Assembly (NCBI GenBank): GCA_023525975.1
Contig: CM042035.1
Span: forward strand, 29,231,001 to 29,295,000
DNA: 64,000 nucleotides
Origin: Smallanthus sonchifolius
Taxonomy: Eukaryota; Streptophyta; Magnoliopsida; Asterales; Asteraceae
Reading direction: 5' to 3'
How positions within the stretch are numbered: position 1 is the stretch's first letter; every line of letters begins with the position of its first letter. The notes beneath the pieces were generated by a model. The model was given only the letters and a program-made list of their open reading frames with translations. It made no database searches and had not been told where the DNA came from. Positions 11,071 through 21,755 of the stretch are shown in pieces. Both the position numbers and the translations under genes were made by a program.

Positions 11071-12497
11071 AAGGTTGAGTTTATGAGAGAAATCACTTTA
11101 ATAAGAGAACTAGACAACCACTAAAAAAAGAAGTTGTGGAATTTTAAATAGTAAGGGTAAAATTGGAACTTAAAAAATATAAATCTTTAAACATTTCTAT
11201 CTTTTGCATGCATTATTTTTTTTTTTTTAAATTGCACTATTAAATCAAGAATTTCTTTATCTTTCATTTGAGTATAAATATCGTTATAAAAAATAAGAAT
11301 TAACTCGTCGTTTTTTTTCTTATTATTTTCAATATTGCATATGTGTAGTATCACCCCAAAAACCTAACACATCCCTAAAAACCTAAACCCCCACCTCACC
11401 CCCATCGAAAAACCTAAACCCCCACCCCACCCAAAAACCTAAACCCCCCACACCCACCCCCAAAAACCTAAACCCCCCACACCCACCCCCAAAAACCTAA
11501 ACCCACCACACCCACCCCCAAAAACCTAAACCCACCACACACCCCCACCCAAAAACCTAAACCCCCCACCCACCCCCACCCAAAAACCTAAACCCCCCAC
11601 CCACCCCTACCCAAAAACTTAAACCTTCCCACCCCCACCCAAAAACCTAAACCCACCCACCCAAAAACCTAAACCCATCGCACCCACCCCGTACCCTCAA
11701 AAACCTAACCCTAAACGTAATACTGCATATGTGTAGTACCACCCTCAAAAACCTAACCCACCCCCAAAAACCTAACCCACCCCCAAAAACCTAAACCCCT
11801 CACCCCACCCCCACCAAAAACCTAACCCCACCCCATCCCACCCACCCCCCAAAAACCTAAACCCACACACCCACCCCTAAAAACCTAAACCCACCACACT
11901 CACCCTCAAAAACCTAAACCCCCACCCACCCCCACCGAAAAACCTAAACCCCCCACCCACCCCCACCCAAAAACCTAAACCCACCCACCCCCACCCAAAA
12001 ACCTAAACCCATCGCACCCACCCCCTACCCTCAAAAACCTAACCCTAAACGTAATACTGCATATGTGTAGTACCACCCCTAAAAACCTAACCCACCCCCA
12101 AAAACCTAAACCCCTCACCCCACCCCCACCTAAAAACCTAAACCCCTCACCCCACCCCTACCCAAAAACCTAACCCCACCCCATCCCACCACCCCCCAAA
12201 AACCTAAACCCCCCCACCCACCCCAATAAACCGAAGCCCCCCCCCCCCCACCTCTCCTCCAAAAACCTAACCTAAAAGCTAAACTAAACAAAAAAAACTA
12301 AACCCTAAAGCTAAACCGACTATTTTTTTGAGGTTTTTTTTAACGAGGACGACGTGGGAAAAAAGGTCTCCGAACCACTTCTTTAGTTTTTTATTTATAT
12401 TTTGAGTTATGATTTTTTTTTATTATCTTTTACCTTTAAAGAGGAGTTCTCTAGTTCTCTCTTTAAAAATGTTAGTTTTCTTATGAATTTCACCTTG
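11071..12497. mobile_element. TIR element in a TA microsatellite (E1), telomere-like interior
   Basis: A 1427-bp insert flanked on both sides by (TA)n. The left end AAGGTTGAGTTTATGAGAGA and the inverse of the right end AAGGTGAAATTCATAAGAAA align as imperfect inverted repeats. The similarity continues for about 50 bp to a shared AGAGAACTAGA. The homologous LTR at 10064-10514 has the same flanks without the insert. No transposase ORF. The interior shares with the 60130-60765 element the ACGAGGACGACGTGGGAAA block and the CATATGTGTAGTA block, in opposite orientation. It resembles in behaviour the rice Micron elements that target TA microsatellites; homology to them is not established. Confidence 0.75.
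11350..12275. repeat. Telomere-like minisatellite, unit near AAAAACCTAAACCC
   Basis: Dozens of units combine AAAAACCTAAACCC with CACCC or CCACCC spacers, on one strand almost free of G. A higher-order repeat is visible: the segment ACCCTAAACGTAATACTGCA occurs near 11708 and near 12043, about 335 bp apart. The core resembles the plant telomere repeat CCCTAAA but is not a perfect telomere array. Confidence 0.85.
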
Positions 12498-12753
12498 TAT
12501 ATATATATATATATATATAATATGTAGCTACATAGTTAAAACTCAAAGGTTTTATTTTTGGACATATTTATTATGACAAAAAAACATGAATATATTTAGT
12601 AGGAGAAGAATGATATGTATTTGCAAGGATTGAAATTTTAAATTTGATACTCGTTGAAATAATTAAGGTGGTAGGTACGGGATCGAAGTGAAGTGTCGGT
12701 ATTTTTTTTTAAATAACAAATAAAAATAACGCTTGAAAATCATGGATGTTACA

Positions 12754-13277
12754 CTAGCCTCGGCTCTAGTTACTTCCGTACGACATTCATGTGTCTCCCT
12801 GTCTTCCTCCAGAGTTGTGATTTTCTCTCCTTGGCACCATGTCTGATCTTCCAATCTGTCAATTCTTTGACTTAATAAATCATGTCTCATTCCATGTTCC
12901 ATACCTTGTCTCACGAACTCTGAGGTTCTTACGTATGGGTGGATGTCATCAACCGAAACTCCCATAGCACTAGCAGGTGATCTGGTATGTCTTGCCCTTA
13001 GGTTAGGATGATAGGAGTCAGGTGCTAGGTAGGGGTCTCTTGAAGGGGATGAAAACTGGATGTGAAGATGAGGTGCATGATATTGGTTTCTTGGTGGAGA
13101 TGATTCGGGTGTCCGGTGTCTCTGGCCAGGGTTTCTGATCCAGTTTGCCCTTAGGTCAATCCTTGCCCTAGCAGTTGGGTGTGCTGATGGCCGGTAGACT
13201 GGTGATCCATTGTATTCTTCCTGGTCAGACTCTGCTCTGGGACGGTACACTGGTGAAGGAGGAGAGTATGAGTCCAC
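12754..13277 (-). pseudogene. Small gypsy-borne ORF, Pro-rich with coiled coil, truncated by LTR
   Basis: Lies downstream of a PBS on the minus strand, in the place where gag would start. The protein begins DSYSPPSPVYRPRAESDQEE, is rich in Pro, Arg and Ser, has several YRP motifs, then a likely coiled coil (LLSQRIDRLEDQ...EKITTLEED). I do not recognise a named domain. The second copy (41582-42184) begins ATGGACTCATAC; here that ATG is GTG (13275-13277), so the natural start is lost. At 12754 the frame runs into the start of LTR B2, losing a C-terminal hydrophobic segment seen in the other copy. It could be an accessory ORF or a divergent gag N-terminus. Confidence 0.55.
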
Positions 13278-14506
13278 GCCTAGCAAGAAAATGGAAGAAG
13301 TTTGTAATTGGTGATGGAATTTCTAAGTGTTAAATGTAGAAGTCTTTCATAAATTTGAAGTTTGGTTATTCGTAATATTGAGCCTTCCCTGTAGTATTTC
13401 TTAGGAGTAACATTTGACCTATAAGTAGTATATCCACGAAAAGAGTTCCCAGGAAAGAGGGTGGGTCACAAATGACACACTTAAGTACCTTATTTTTCCT
13501 TGGTCAGAATATCCCATGAGTCTTCATTATCTTTCAGTCATCATGTACTAGTGACAATATTGTTTTGGGTTTATGATCATGATGAGGTTTATTGTGGATT
13601 GGGCTTTGAGGCCCTAAGGTGAGGTTTATTCATTCCAGCAGGTTCCTTTATCTTGGAGTAAGTTCCTTATTTTCTTATATTAGGCCCAATGAACTTAAGT
13701 TTTGTTTACAAAGAATAGTGATGTCATGTGTGTAAGATTAAGGATGTATGAAGAATTAGGGATGTATAAGTGTGTAGAACAACTTAGGATATTTCTTAAT
13801 GAAATGTAGATAGAAATGTAGTGTATTATACATAGTATTAAGTATTGTATCATAAGGATCATAGAGTTCAGCTTCGGCTATGACAAGTAGGCATGTTATA
13901 ATGAGACAACCAACGAAGAGAATGAATATAAGGATCATAGGGTAAGGATCATAGTTGAGGGTTTGGAATCATGAAATCATGAAATCATGAAGTATAAAGT
14001 ATTCAGATGGCACCCATTTAGTGCACATTACTAAATAGGCACTTTGACATACCAAGAGTAATTTAAGTTCACTAACGTTATAGAAGTCATGCATTCCTAT
14101 AAGTGGACACTCATCCCAAGAATTCTCAGGAAAGCATACGGGTCCAACGGTTGATCTGGATTTGTACGAAATGCTTTCCTTGACAGAATTTCCCAGAATA
14201 CAAGTATCTACCCTTCCGGTCCGCACAAGTTCTCATACATTGTTTAGAACTTAAATACTTTTGACGAGAGTTAGTTTTTGGATTAGACTTGAAGTCTAAG
14301 AATATGACTTCGATGTAGTAGATTCTTGTAATACGAAAGTAGATAGAAGTATAAGGTTCCAAGTATAAGTATACACGTATAAGGTTTAAGATTTGAAAAT
14401 AGAATAGAGAGGAGGTTCCTAGTAAGGGACATGAGATAAATCATGTTTGGGACTCCTAAGTTATAATCTAGGTCATGTGTCTAATAACCTAATTTTCTAT
14501 AACCAA
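13278..14506 (-). mobile_element. Untranslated leader of minus-strand gypsy element
   Basis: The stretch between the PBS (14507-14520) and the small ORF. No convincing ORF. It matches 42185-42726 and, in its PBS-proximal part, 7380-7960. The conserved block with GGAAAGCATACGG (about 14130) occurs in both leaders. Confidence 0.6.
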
Positions 14507-14520
14507 GGCTCTGATACCAA
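14507..14520 (-). other. Primer binding site (initiator tRNA-Met type)
   Basis: The minus strand reads TTGGTATCAGAGCC, 2 bp beyond the LTR end at 14523. Same arrangement as at 7967-7980. Confidence 0.9.
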
Positions 14521-14522
14521 TC

Positions 14523-17500
14523 TGTCACACCCCAACCGACGACGGATTATACGTCGGGGCGGACGCGGTTGTTCAAACGCACAAGGTTGACTATTAAAGT
14601 TAAATAATTTCATTAATAGCTTTCAAGGCTTTAATACAAGAAAAGAATAAAATATAACAAGAATACAAGTTTAATTTCATAAGTATTATAGGTCCAAAGC
14701 ATCCTATATGATCACAAGAAAGTCTCATGCTTGAGTACCTGAAACATGTTAAGTAAACTGTCAACCAAAAATAGTTGGTGAGATACAAAGGTTTTGACAC
14801 CGTTTAACAAAGTCTTTGAAAAGTTTTACAATCCACTATGTACATGCACCCAAGGTATAAGTGTGAGAACAAAGAAGTTAAACATTGTGCATATCAACTC
14901 TCCAACCAAGTTTAGGCATAACTCGCAGATTACCCTTCGAAGTTTAGGTCCAGTAATAATCACCATGGGCTCCCCCCAAGGGTCAATCAATCTAGGTGGA
15001 TTGGTCAAATAAAATAGATCTATTATTGTCACTGTAGGCTTGATCAAAGTTAATGAATATGCTAGTTTTAATTTAAGCATACAAGTCTCAAAGGCACATA
15101 ACGCAAGAATAAGCATATGGACATAGTTGTACAAGAATTGTATAAGTCTGAAAGGTTGATACATGTTTCACCCCAAGTTTATAAACAAAACAAAACAAAA
15201 AGGGGCTAAGTATACTCACTTGGATTGATGAAAGAGTGTCTAACAAGATTAAGTGTGGCAAGACTTTTGAGGGAGAATATCCTCACAATAAGCCTAAGAA
15301 CACAAGTCTAAAGTTTTAAGTTTGATCCTATAGGTATATGGCAAAGTATCTATGATTCTAAGATTGAACTAGGGTTCCAAAAGGGAGTCGGGATTGATTG
15401 TGTTTATAAAGTTTAAATCAAAGTTTCAAATAAGATTTTGAATGAATAATACAAGACTTGGATATCAACGTTTAATAAGTTTATTGTTTAGAATAATTAT
15501 TTAAAAGTCTTACAATTATTAATTACATACAATAGGCAATAATAATCAAAAATAGTGTTCTAAGTATTTGTAAATGGAGTTGTAATATTAGTTAAATGAA
15601 AGACTATACAATTATTAAAGATTTAACAATAATTATTTAAAGAATAAATAGTTATTAAAGGTTAATAATAATTACTTAAAGAATAAATAATAATTATTTA
15701 AATAAATAACGGTTAAAGGTTAATGATAGTTAATAATAATTATTTAAAGAATACATAATTATTAAGGATCAATAATTATCTACAAAATTAAATAATCAGT
15801 CTAACCTATTTAAGATTTATTAAAGTATTTAAGTATTAAGTATTTACAAAATAACTTGTAATTAAATAATGTTTTAAAAATGCGATTATAAGTTTATAAA
15901 AGTGTTAAATAGCATTTCTTATAAGTTTACATTTCAATTACAAGTTTATAAATGTTTTTAAAGTTTAAGATTGTAACCATAAATTTATAAAGTTTTAAAT
16001 AGTGTTTCTTCTAGTTTATAAGTAACTAAGGCTTACAAGTTTATAAATGTTTTAAAGTTTTTATTTTATTTTATAAAGTTTATAAGTTTATAAACATTTA
16101 AAAAATAAATAAAGTACAATTATTTCTCTTGTTTTAAACTTATATAAACAAATATGTTTTTGTTTATGTAAATTATAAGTTTTATAAATATGTATAAGTT
16201 TGAAATTTATCAAATTAAAGTTTCTGTTTTTATAAAGTTTATAAAAGTATATTTATTTTCTGTTTTAATTTAAATAAATAAATAAGCTTCAAGTTAATAT
16301 AATTTTTATAAAAATATAATAGTTTATATGTTTCTGTTTTTCAAATTAATATTTAAGTTTTATAAACTTTTCTGAGTTTATAAAAGTTATATAAGATTTT
16401 GTTTAATTAAAAGTTTATAAGCATAAAATAAACAATTAAGATACAAGAATTCTTTTAAACTCAGAATATAAATAATAAATTAAGTTTACTGTTTTTAATA
16501 AATAGTTTCTGTATAAATATAAGTTTTATAAAAGTTTAAAAGTATTTTATAGTTTTTAAGTATTTAAAACTAATTTTTAAAGATTAAATTTTTTTATAAG
16601 TTTTAACTAAGTTTAATTAATTAAAATAGTTCTAGAATATAAAAGTGTAAATAAGAATCGGTTTTAGGTTTAAAAATGTATAACATATTTTATAAAATGT
16701 CTGGGAATATAAAATCTGATTAAAACTTATAAAAAAATATAAAAACAAAAACTCAGGCTGGCCGAATTCGAACCTTTGCTAGCTGAGTCCAAACACACAC
16801 ACACTACCACCCGGCTAAGGGCCTCGCTTGTGTTTTAACTGGAAAAAGAAATAAATAAACACATTCCCAAATCGATCAAGATTTCGTATGAGCCCTAGAA
16901 TCTAAATCCTCCAAATACGACTCAATTAACCCTCTGTTAATGCAAATTGATAGAGGGCTAATGATCTATGAATGAAAACGACAAGATTGAGCATTCGAAT
17001 TACCCGGAATGATATCGAGATTTTGAGCGCCTGACTAAGGATTCAATCGAGCAATGCAGGTACAATATGGTGCAATTCAGAGAGTTCAAGGGTGATGTCG
17101 TTAGGGTATCTAGGTTGGTTTTTATTGTCGATTCAAGTGTTAAATGCCCGAACGGTTGGGACGATTTCAGTTGAGTAAAACGAGTTCAAATTCAATTTAC
17201 GCGGTGTTAAAATTGAATTCGAGCATTAAGGCTTCTTGGGTTTGGGTCGCATGCGTGAGTCGGAGCTCAAGGAGCATTCAATTTAGCCGGATACACGTTT
17301 TTGGTTAAACGAGGGTAAAACCGGTCAATGTGGGATTCGAACTCGTGATTTGTTCCTGATTTGGAAGTTTGGTCGAATTACACAAATAGTCCCTGAAGTC
17401 TCAAGCTTTTATTATTTAATGTTAAAACATGATTTTAAGTTTAAAATAAGTTTTAATAATAGCAGTTTTAGTCCCTGGACTTTTATAAAAGTAAATATGT

Positions 17501-17698
17501 TCTATTTTTATAAAATCCAACTAAGTTTTTTATAAGTTTTATATCCTTTATAATCAATTTATAGATTTTAACTTTACAAGTTTAAGTGTTTAAAATAAGT
17601 TTATTAATTATATTATTTATATAATTATAACTTATAAAGTTTTAAGAATTTAACCCTTTTTATTTGTGAGATACATGTATATATATATTTTAAATAAG

Positions 17699-17752
<54 letters not shown>

Positions 17753-17878
17753 ATACATCTCAATTATATATTAATTAATTTTTTAGAATATCGGTTTTTT
17801 ATAGGTTTCCAGGATTTAAATTTATAATACGCTCGAAGATTTAGGAAAAATATATATCGGAAAATCCTGGATAATACA
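14523..17878 (-). mobile_element. Minus-strand gypsy LTR (A1), about 3.36 kb
   Basis: The plus strand starts TGTCACACCCC and ends CCTGGATAATACA. It is followed on the minus strand by a PBS, so it acts as a 5' LTR. Very AT-rich (15400-16740 and 17400-17780), with (TA)n(TG)n at about 17705-17752. It has a tRNA-like segment at 16756-16823 and a B-box-like GGGATTCGAACTC at 17332-17344 (reverse strand GAGTTCGAATCCC). No supported ORF. Confidence 0.75.
16756..16823 (-). other. tRNA-like segment in gypsy LTR (A-box and B-box)
   Basis: On the minus strand: GGCCCTTAGCCGGGTGGTAG (A-box-like), a GT-rich loop, then GGTTCGAATTC (B-box, 16764-16774). About 68 nt, the size of a tRNA. The same module lies at 42749-42816 in a sister LTR, with a better B-box (GGGTTCGAATCC). 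No clear cloverleaf acceptor stem. Confidence 0.6.
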
Positions 17879-18862
17879 CCTAATCCCATATGAACCTTAG
17901 AATTTCAAATCAAAATTACGAGCTGATTTACCCTTTGTCTGAGTAAATTGACAGAGGACTTTTGATCTATGAATGAAAACGAAGAGATTGGTCACAAGAA
18001 TTACCTGGTTTGGTGTCGAATTGAGAGAGAACGGGTCTGAGTTCAGGCGCTGCTGTCACAAGATTGAATCGACAAATGTAGGTATAATACTATGGAATTG
18101 ATGTTTCAGAGAGTTCAAGTGAGGTGTCGTTGAGATGTAGCAACCGGTATTTATAACCAATTCCATCGTTTAATGCTTGTACAGTTGGGGAGATAATCAT
18201 TGAACAAAACAAATTCAAATTCGAATCTTGCGGACGTTAAACTGGAAATTAAGCATTGAATGGCATAGGGTTATGATGGCACGCTCGAGTAGAAGTTCTA
18301 GGTTCATTGAATTTGGTCGATTACGCGTTTTCTGGAAATTCAGAGGTGAAACCGGGCTTCTGTGGGACTCGAACCTCAGACTGGTTTCGGTCTCAGAGGT
18401 TTGGGATAATTGCACAAATGGTCCTTAAGGTTTCAAGGTTTTATCATTTCATGTACAAAATACCAATTTAGTTTAAAACTAGTTTCAAAGTTGGCAGTTT
18501 TTGTCCGTTGACTTTTTATATTAATAAATATGTTTTATTTTTATAAAACTAAATAATTTTATAAGTTTTATTATTTTATAATTCTATAAAATAATTTATA
18601 AGATTTATTAGTTTATAAGTTTAAGTATTTAAAATAAGTTTATTAATTATATCATTTATATAATTATAAACGTATAAGTTTTAAGAATTTAATACATTTT
18701 ATCCATAAGATATATATATATACACACACACACACATTTCAAGTATAACTATATATATAAATTAGATTAGTATAGATTGTTTTAACAAGTTTTCCTAAGA
18801 TTTTAATTTATAATATGTGCAAGGATTTAGGGAAAGATACATCAAAAATCCTGGATATTACA
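17879..18862 (-). mobile_element. Partial minus-strand gypsy LTR (A2) in tandem with A1
   Basis: Repeats the terminal kilobase of A1 (compare 16868-17720 with 17881-18715) and ends CTGGATATTACA at 18862. A polypurine tract and pol remnant follow, so on the minus strand it is the start of a 3' LTR. It contains a B-box-like GGGACTCGAACC (18364-18375). Its (TA)n(CA)n at about 18711-18736 is the unoccupied equivalent of the site holding the 43711-45432 element. Confidence 0.72.
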
Positions 18863-20106
18863 GTCTCCCCTACTTTAGGAATTTTCGTCCCGAAACTAAA
18901 GTAGAAGGGTCCAGTTTCCAAGACTTGAGCTTATGATACGTGCAAGGATAATGAGGAAGATGACTTTCGTTTGATCTTTACGTTCCCAAGTAAAACCCTG
19001 GGCTACATTTAGACTTCTAAATGGACTGTGACAATAGGAATGCAATTAAGCTTTAGTTTCTAGATTTCATGGTTCATGATTGCCACGGGTTTCTCTATGT
19101 AGTGCCTAGTTTCATCAATGCGCACTTCATCGAGAGGTATGTGGATGATCTCATCAGCAAGACATTTCTTGAGATTTGAGACGTGAAAAGTTAGATGAAT
19201 GTTGCTAAGTCCTTTGGGTATGTCAAGTTTGTAGGCTACTTTTCCTATCCTCTCTTAGAATCTTGAAAGGACTCACGAAACGAGGTGCTAGTTTACCCTT
19301 CTTTCCAAACCGAACCACTCTCTTCCAAGTATATACCTTGGGAAGAACGAGATACGCCGACTTGGGATTCCAAGGCTTTCGTTATTTGTTAGCATAGCTC
19401 TTCTGTCGACTTCTAGTTACCAGAAAGATTATCACGAATACGGAAGACTTTATCAGATGTTTCCTGAATAAGTTTAGGTCCGGTGATTTGTGCTTCACCG
19501 ATCTCATCCAAATATCAGGAGAACGACACTTACGATCGTAGATAGTTTCAAAAGATGTCACGTTGATGATGGTATGATAGTTATTTGTATATGAAAAACC
19601 AAAATTAAAGCAGATGTGAATCCCAACTACCACCGAAGTCAATAACACATGATCCTAGAATGTTCTCCAAGTTTTGAATGGTTCTCTCGGATTGACCATT
19701 AGTTTGAGGATGGTAAGTTGTGACGAGATTCAACTTAGTATCAAGAGTGGATTGCAAGGATTACTAGAAGTGGGAAAATGAAATGATTATCATGGTCAGA
19801 GATTATGTTAAGAGGCATATTGTGAAGATTAATACTTTGCTAATGTAAGTCTGAGGTAATTCCTTGATTTCATAGTCCTTACGAATGGGTAAGAAGTGTG
19901 CAGATTTAGTTAAACGGTCAATGATCACTCAAATACTATGGTGACCACGAGAGGTGTGAGGAAGTTTTGTAATACACTCTCATTTCCACACGGAAATTTC
20001 TGGTTGTTCAAGAAGACTAGATGAGCGTTGATACTTGGCTTTAGCTTTAGGACAAGTGAGACACTTTGCTATATAGAGAGCAATGTTGGTAATTAGTATT
20101 AGTAAC
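18863..20106 (-). pseudogene. Degraded Ty3/gypsy pol 3' end (integrase to C-terminus) with PPT
   Basis: The PPT is at 18863-18880 (minus strand TAAAGTAGGGGAGAC), preceded by TTTCGGGACGAAAATTCC. Upstream on the minus strand are fragments of the gypsy C-terminal region and integrase. A 19382-19648 ORF retains NNYHT and DRKCRSP, equivalent to the intact blocks at 340-420. The region around 19100-19370 matches the FHVSNLKK-to-chromodomain part but with stops and frameshifts. Around 19680-20000 the core is scrambled. Non-functional. It is cut at 20106 by the Athila-like LTR. Confidence 0.72.
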
Positions 20107-21755
20107 TGATAGCGTGTGATAAGTATATAAAAATATAATAAATATATTTTTAGGATTATTTCACAAGATCAGGTTTTAAATTTATAAATTAAAATGATAA
20201 TTACGTTAACTTAAAACACACACAATAGGCAGGTGTACCTATCGCAGCGTAATATATTAAGGTAAGAACCTAAGTATCGAACCAATGGGGTCGAGTTCCA
20301 ATAATCAACTTTTGTTATCGTTTAGCCGGATTAATTGTTGAGTGGGTTTTATGTGCTTGTGAAGTAGAAAAGTAAATGACGGTAAAGTAAATAACATAAA
20401 AGTAAAAATGTGGATGAAGTGTGTAGCAGAAATGTAACTAGTAGAATAGTAAATAACAGAAAAGTAAATAAGGCGAAAATGATAAGATTACGAAATGTAT
20501 TGCTTCGGGATTCAAATCAGCTTGGTACGTGATAATGTTAAGTTAACTAATTAAGTGGTATGACTACTACAAACTTGTGACCCGGGTCACCGCTAGAGCC
20601 TCGTCCTCACTACATTTGATTTGCAAATTATATTCTTTAAAAAGTGGTAGTGCCTCCCGTTAGGGACAACATTTACCCTCAACACATCGAATGGTCATCT
20701 CCGGGTTGGTTTAAGATATCGGACTCAAAATGCTTTATATTAAAGTTAAATAGGTGATTATATTTTGCTCACCGGGAGGCGGTGTAACAATGGGACCAAG
20801 TATAAAGACATACCGTTCCCAACATGAGTTCACCAATTCTTGGTCGCATAATAATCTCGTATAAAGACGTACGATCTTAGATGTATAGACCAAGCCTTGG
20901 CATATCAATCTCTACTCGTATAAAGACGTACGAGTTTCAAAGGAAGTTTGATTAAAAAGGGTTTTACGATCTTGCTCTTTAAAATCAAGACACTTTTAAA
21001 TATAAAGACGGATTTAGACAAAAATAAAAGCCCATCAAAAGATGGTTTTTGAGAACGAATTAGTTAAAGACATAAACATACCACTTCATTAATAGGTTAA
21101 ACATTAACATACACCAAACATCATCTTCACCCTAGCAATACAAAGAAGTTTTAGCCACGAATGGCCATAACGACTAGCGTAATGATGAGTTTCGTAGGCT
21201 CCCCTATTGTGGAACAAGGAGGAAGAGCCCCTATACTCTCTACTCTAACTACGAGAATGCTCTTTTCTTGAGTGTTCTTTAGGTCTGGATTGGTGTGTGG
21301 AATGAAGAACTCAAGCCTCTTATTTATGGGCCTCAAAATGTGCAATGCACGGCCGTGCAATGGGTTGCACGGTCGTGCAACGGCCCAGGGAATCAAACAG
21401 GGTACAGAGGACACGGTACTGGGCCATGTGGAGAAGGAGGGGCCAATGCATAGCTGTGCAATGGGATGCACGACCGTGAATCCCCCTGCTTTTCTCTAGT
21501 TTTGTCTTTTAGCTGCTTGTTGACCAATTTTGACTTCTTGGGGGGGTTAATGCTCTGGGAATGAACCTTCTAGAAGCTTGAATTCTTGGTCTTTTTGATA
21601 GGATTTAGCTTGACTTATATTTTCAAAACCGAATAACCTGCAATTATAAAATATAAATATTTTAAGCACAATTTGTAAGGTTATTATTTAATTAGTACCA
21701 TAATGTGGGATTATTATGTATGTAAAATATGTATAAATAATGACATATCATAACA
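20107..21755 (-). mobile_element. 3' LTR of Athila-like element
   Basis: About 1.65 kb. The plus strand begins TGATAGCGTGTG and ends CATATCATAACA. On the minus strand a PPT (about AAATGTGAGGTG, 21756-21770) and the typical GAGGACAAGCAAAG motif precede it. It pairs with 39082-40636. Minus-strand TATA-like sequence at about 21320-21330, with a palindrome array just upstream (21346-21480). A perfect 14-bp palindrome GTGACCCGGGTCAC lies at about 20578-20591. Confidence 0.85.
21346..21480. repeat. Palindromic array, core TGCACGGCCGTGCA
   Basis: Four self-complementary 14-16-mers: 21346-21359, 21365-21380, 21447-21460 and 21467-21480, with small variations (TGCACGGTCGTGCA, TGCATAGCTGTGCA). In the sister LTR there are three (40321-40334, 40402-40415, 40422-40435), one unit having been lost. 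The array is directly upstream of the minus-strand TATA box. Confidence 0.85.

Larger units (their letters stand above)
10771..12753 (-). mobile_element. Truncated minus-strand gypsy LTR (B2)
   Basis: Second copy of the LTR start. Its ends (about 10771-11000 and 12498-12753) align with 10064-10514. On the minus strand it starts TGTAACATCC at 12753. That start interrupts the small ORF at 12754-13277 precisely, as shown by the uninterrupted copy at 41582-42184. The middle is occupied by the 1427-bp element 11071-12497. Confidence 0.7.

Noticed and set aside
11350..12275. True interstitial telomere
   Set aside because: Units are degenerate with CACCC spacers and lie inside a TIR element shared with 60130-60765.
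13969..14362. Minus-strand ORFs in the gypsy leader
   Set aside because: Not conserved in the homologous leaders at 7380-7960 and 42185-42726.
20578..20591. GTGACCCGGGTCAC palindrome as an origin or operator
   Set aside because: A perfect palindrome in both Athila-like LTRs but a single site with no supporting context; probably a LTR sequence feature.
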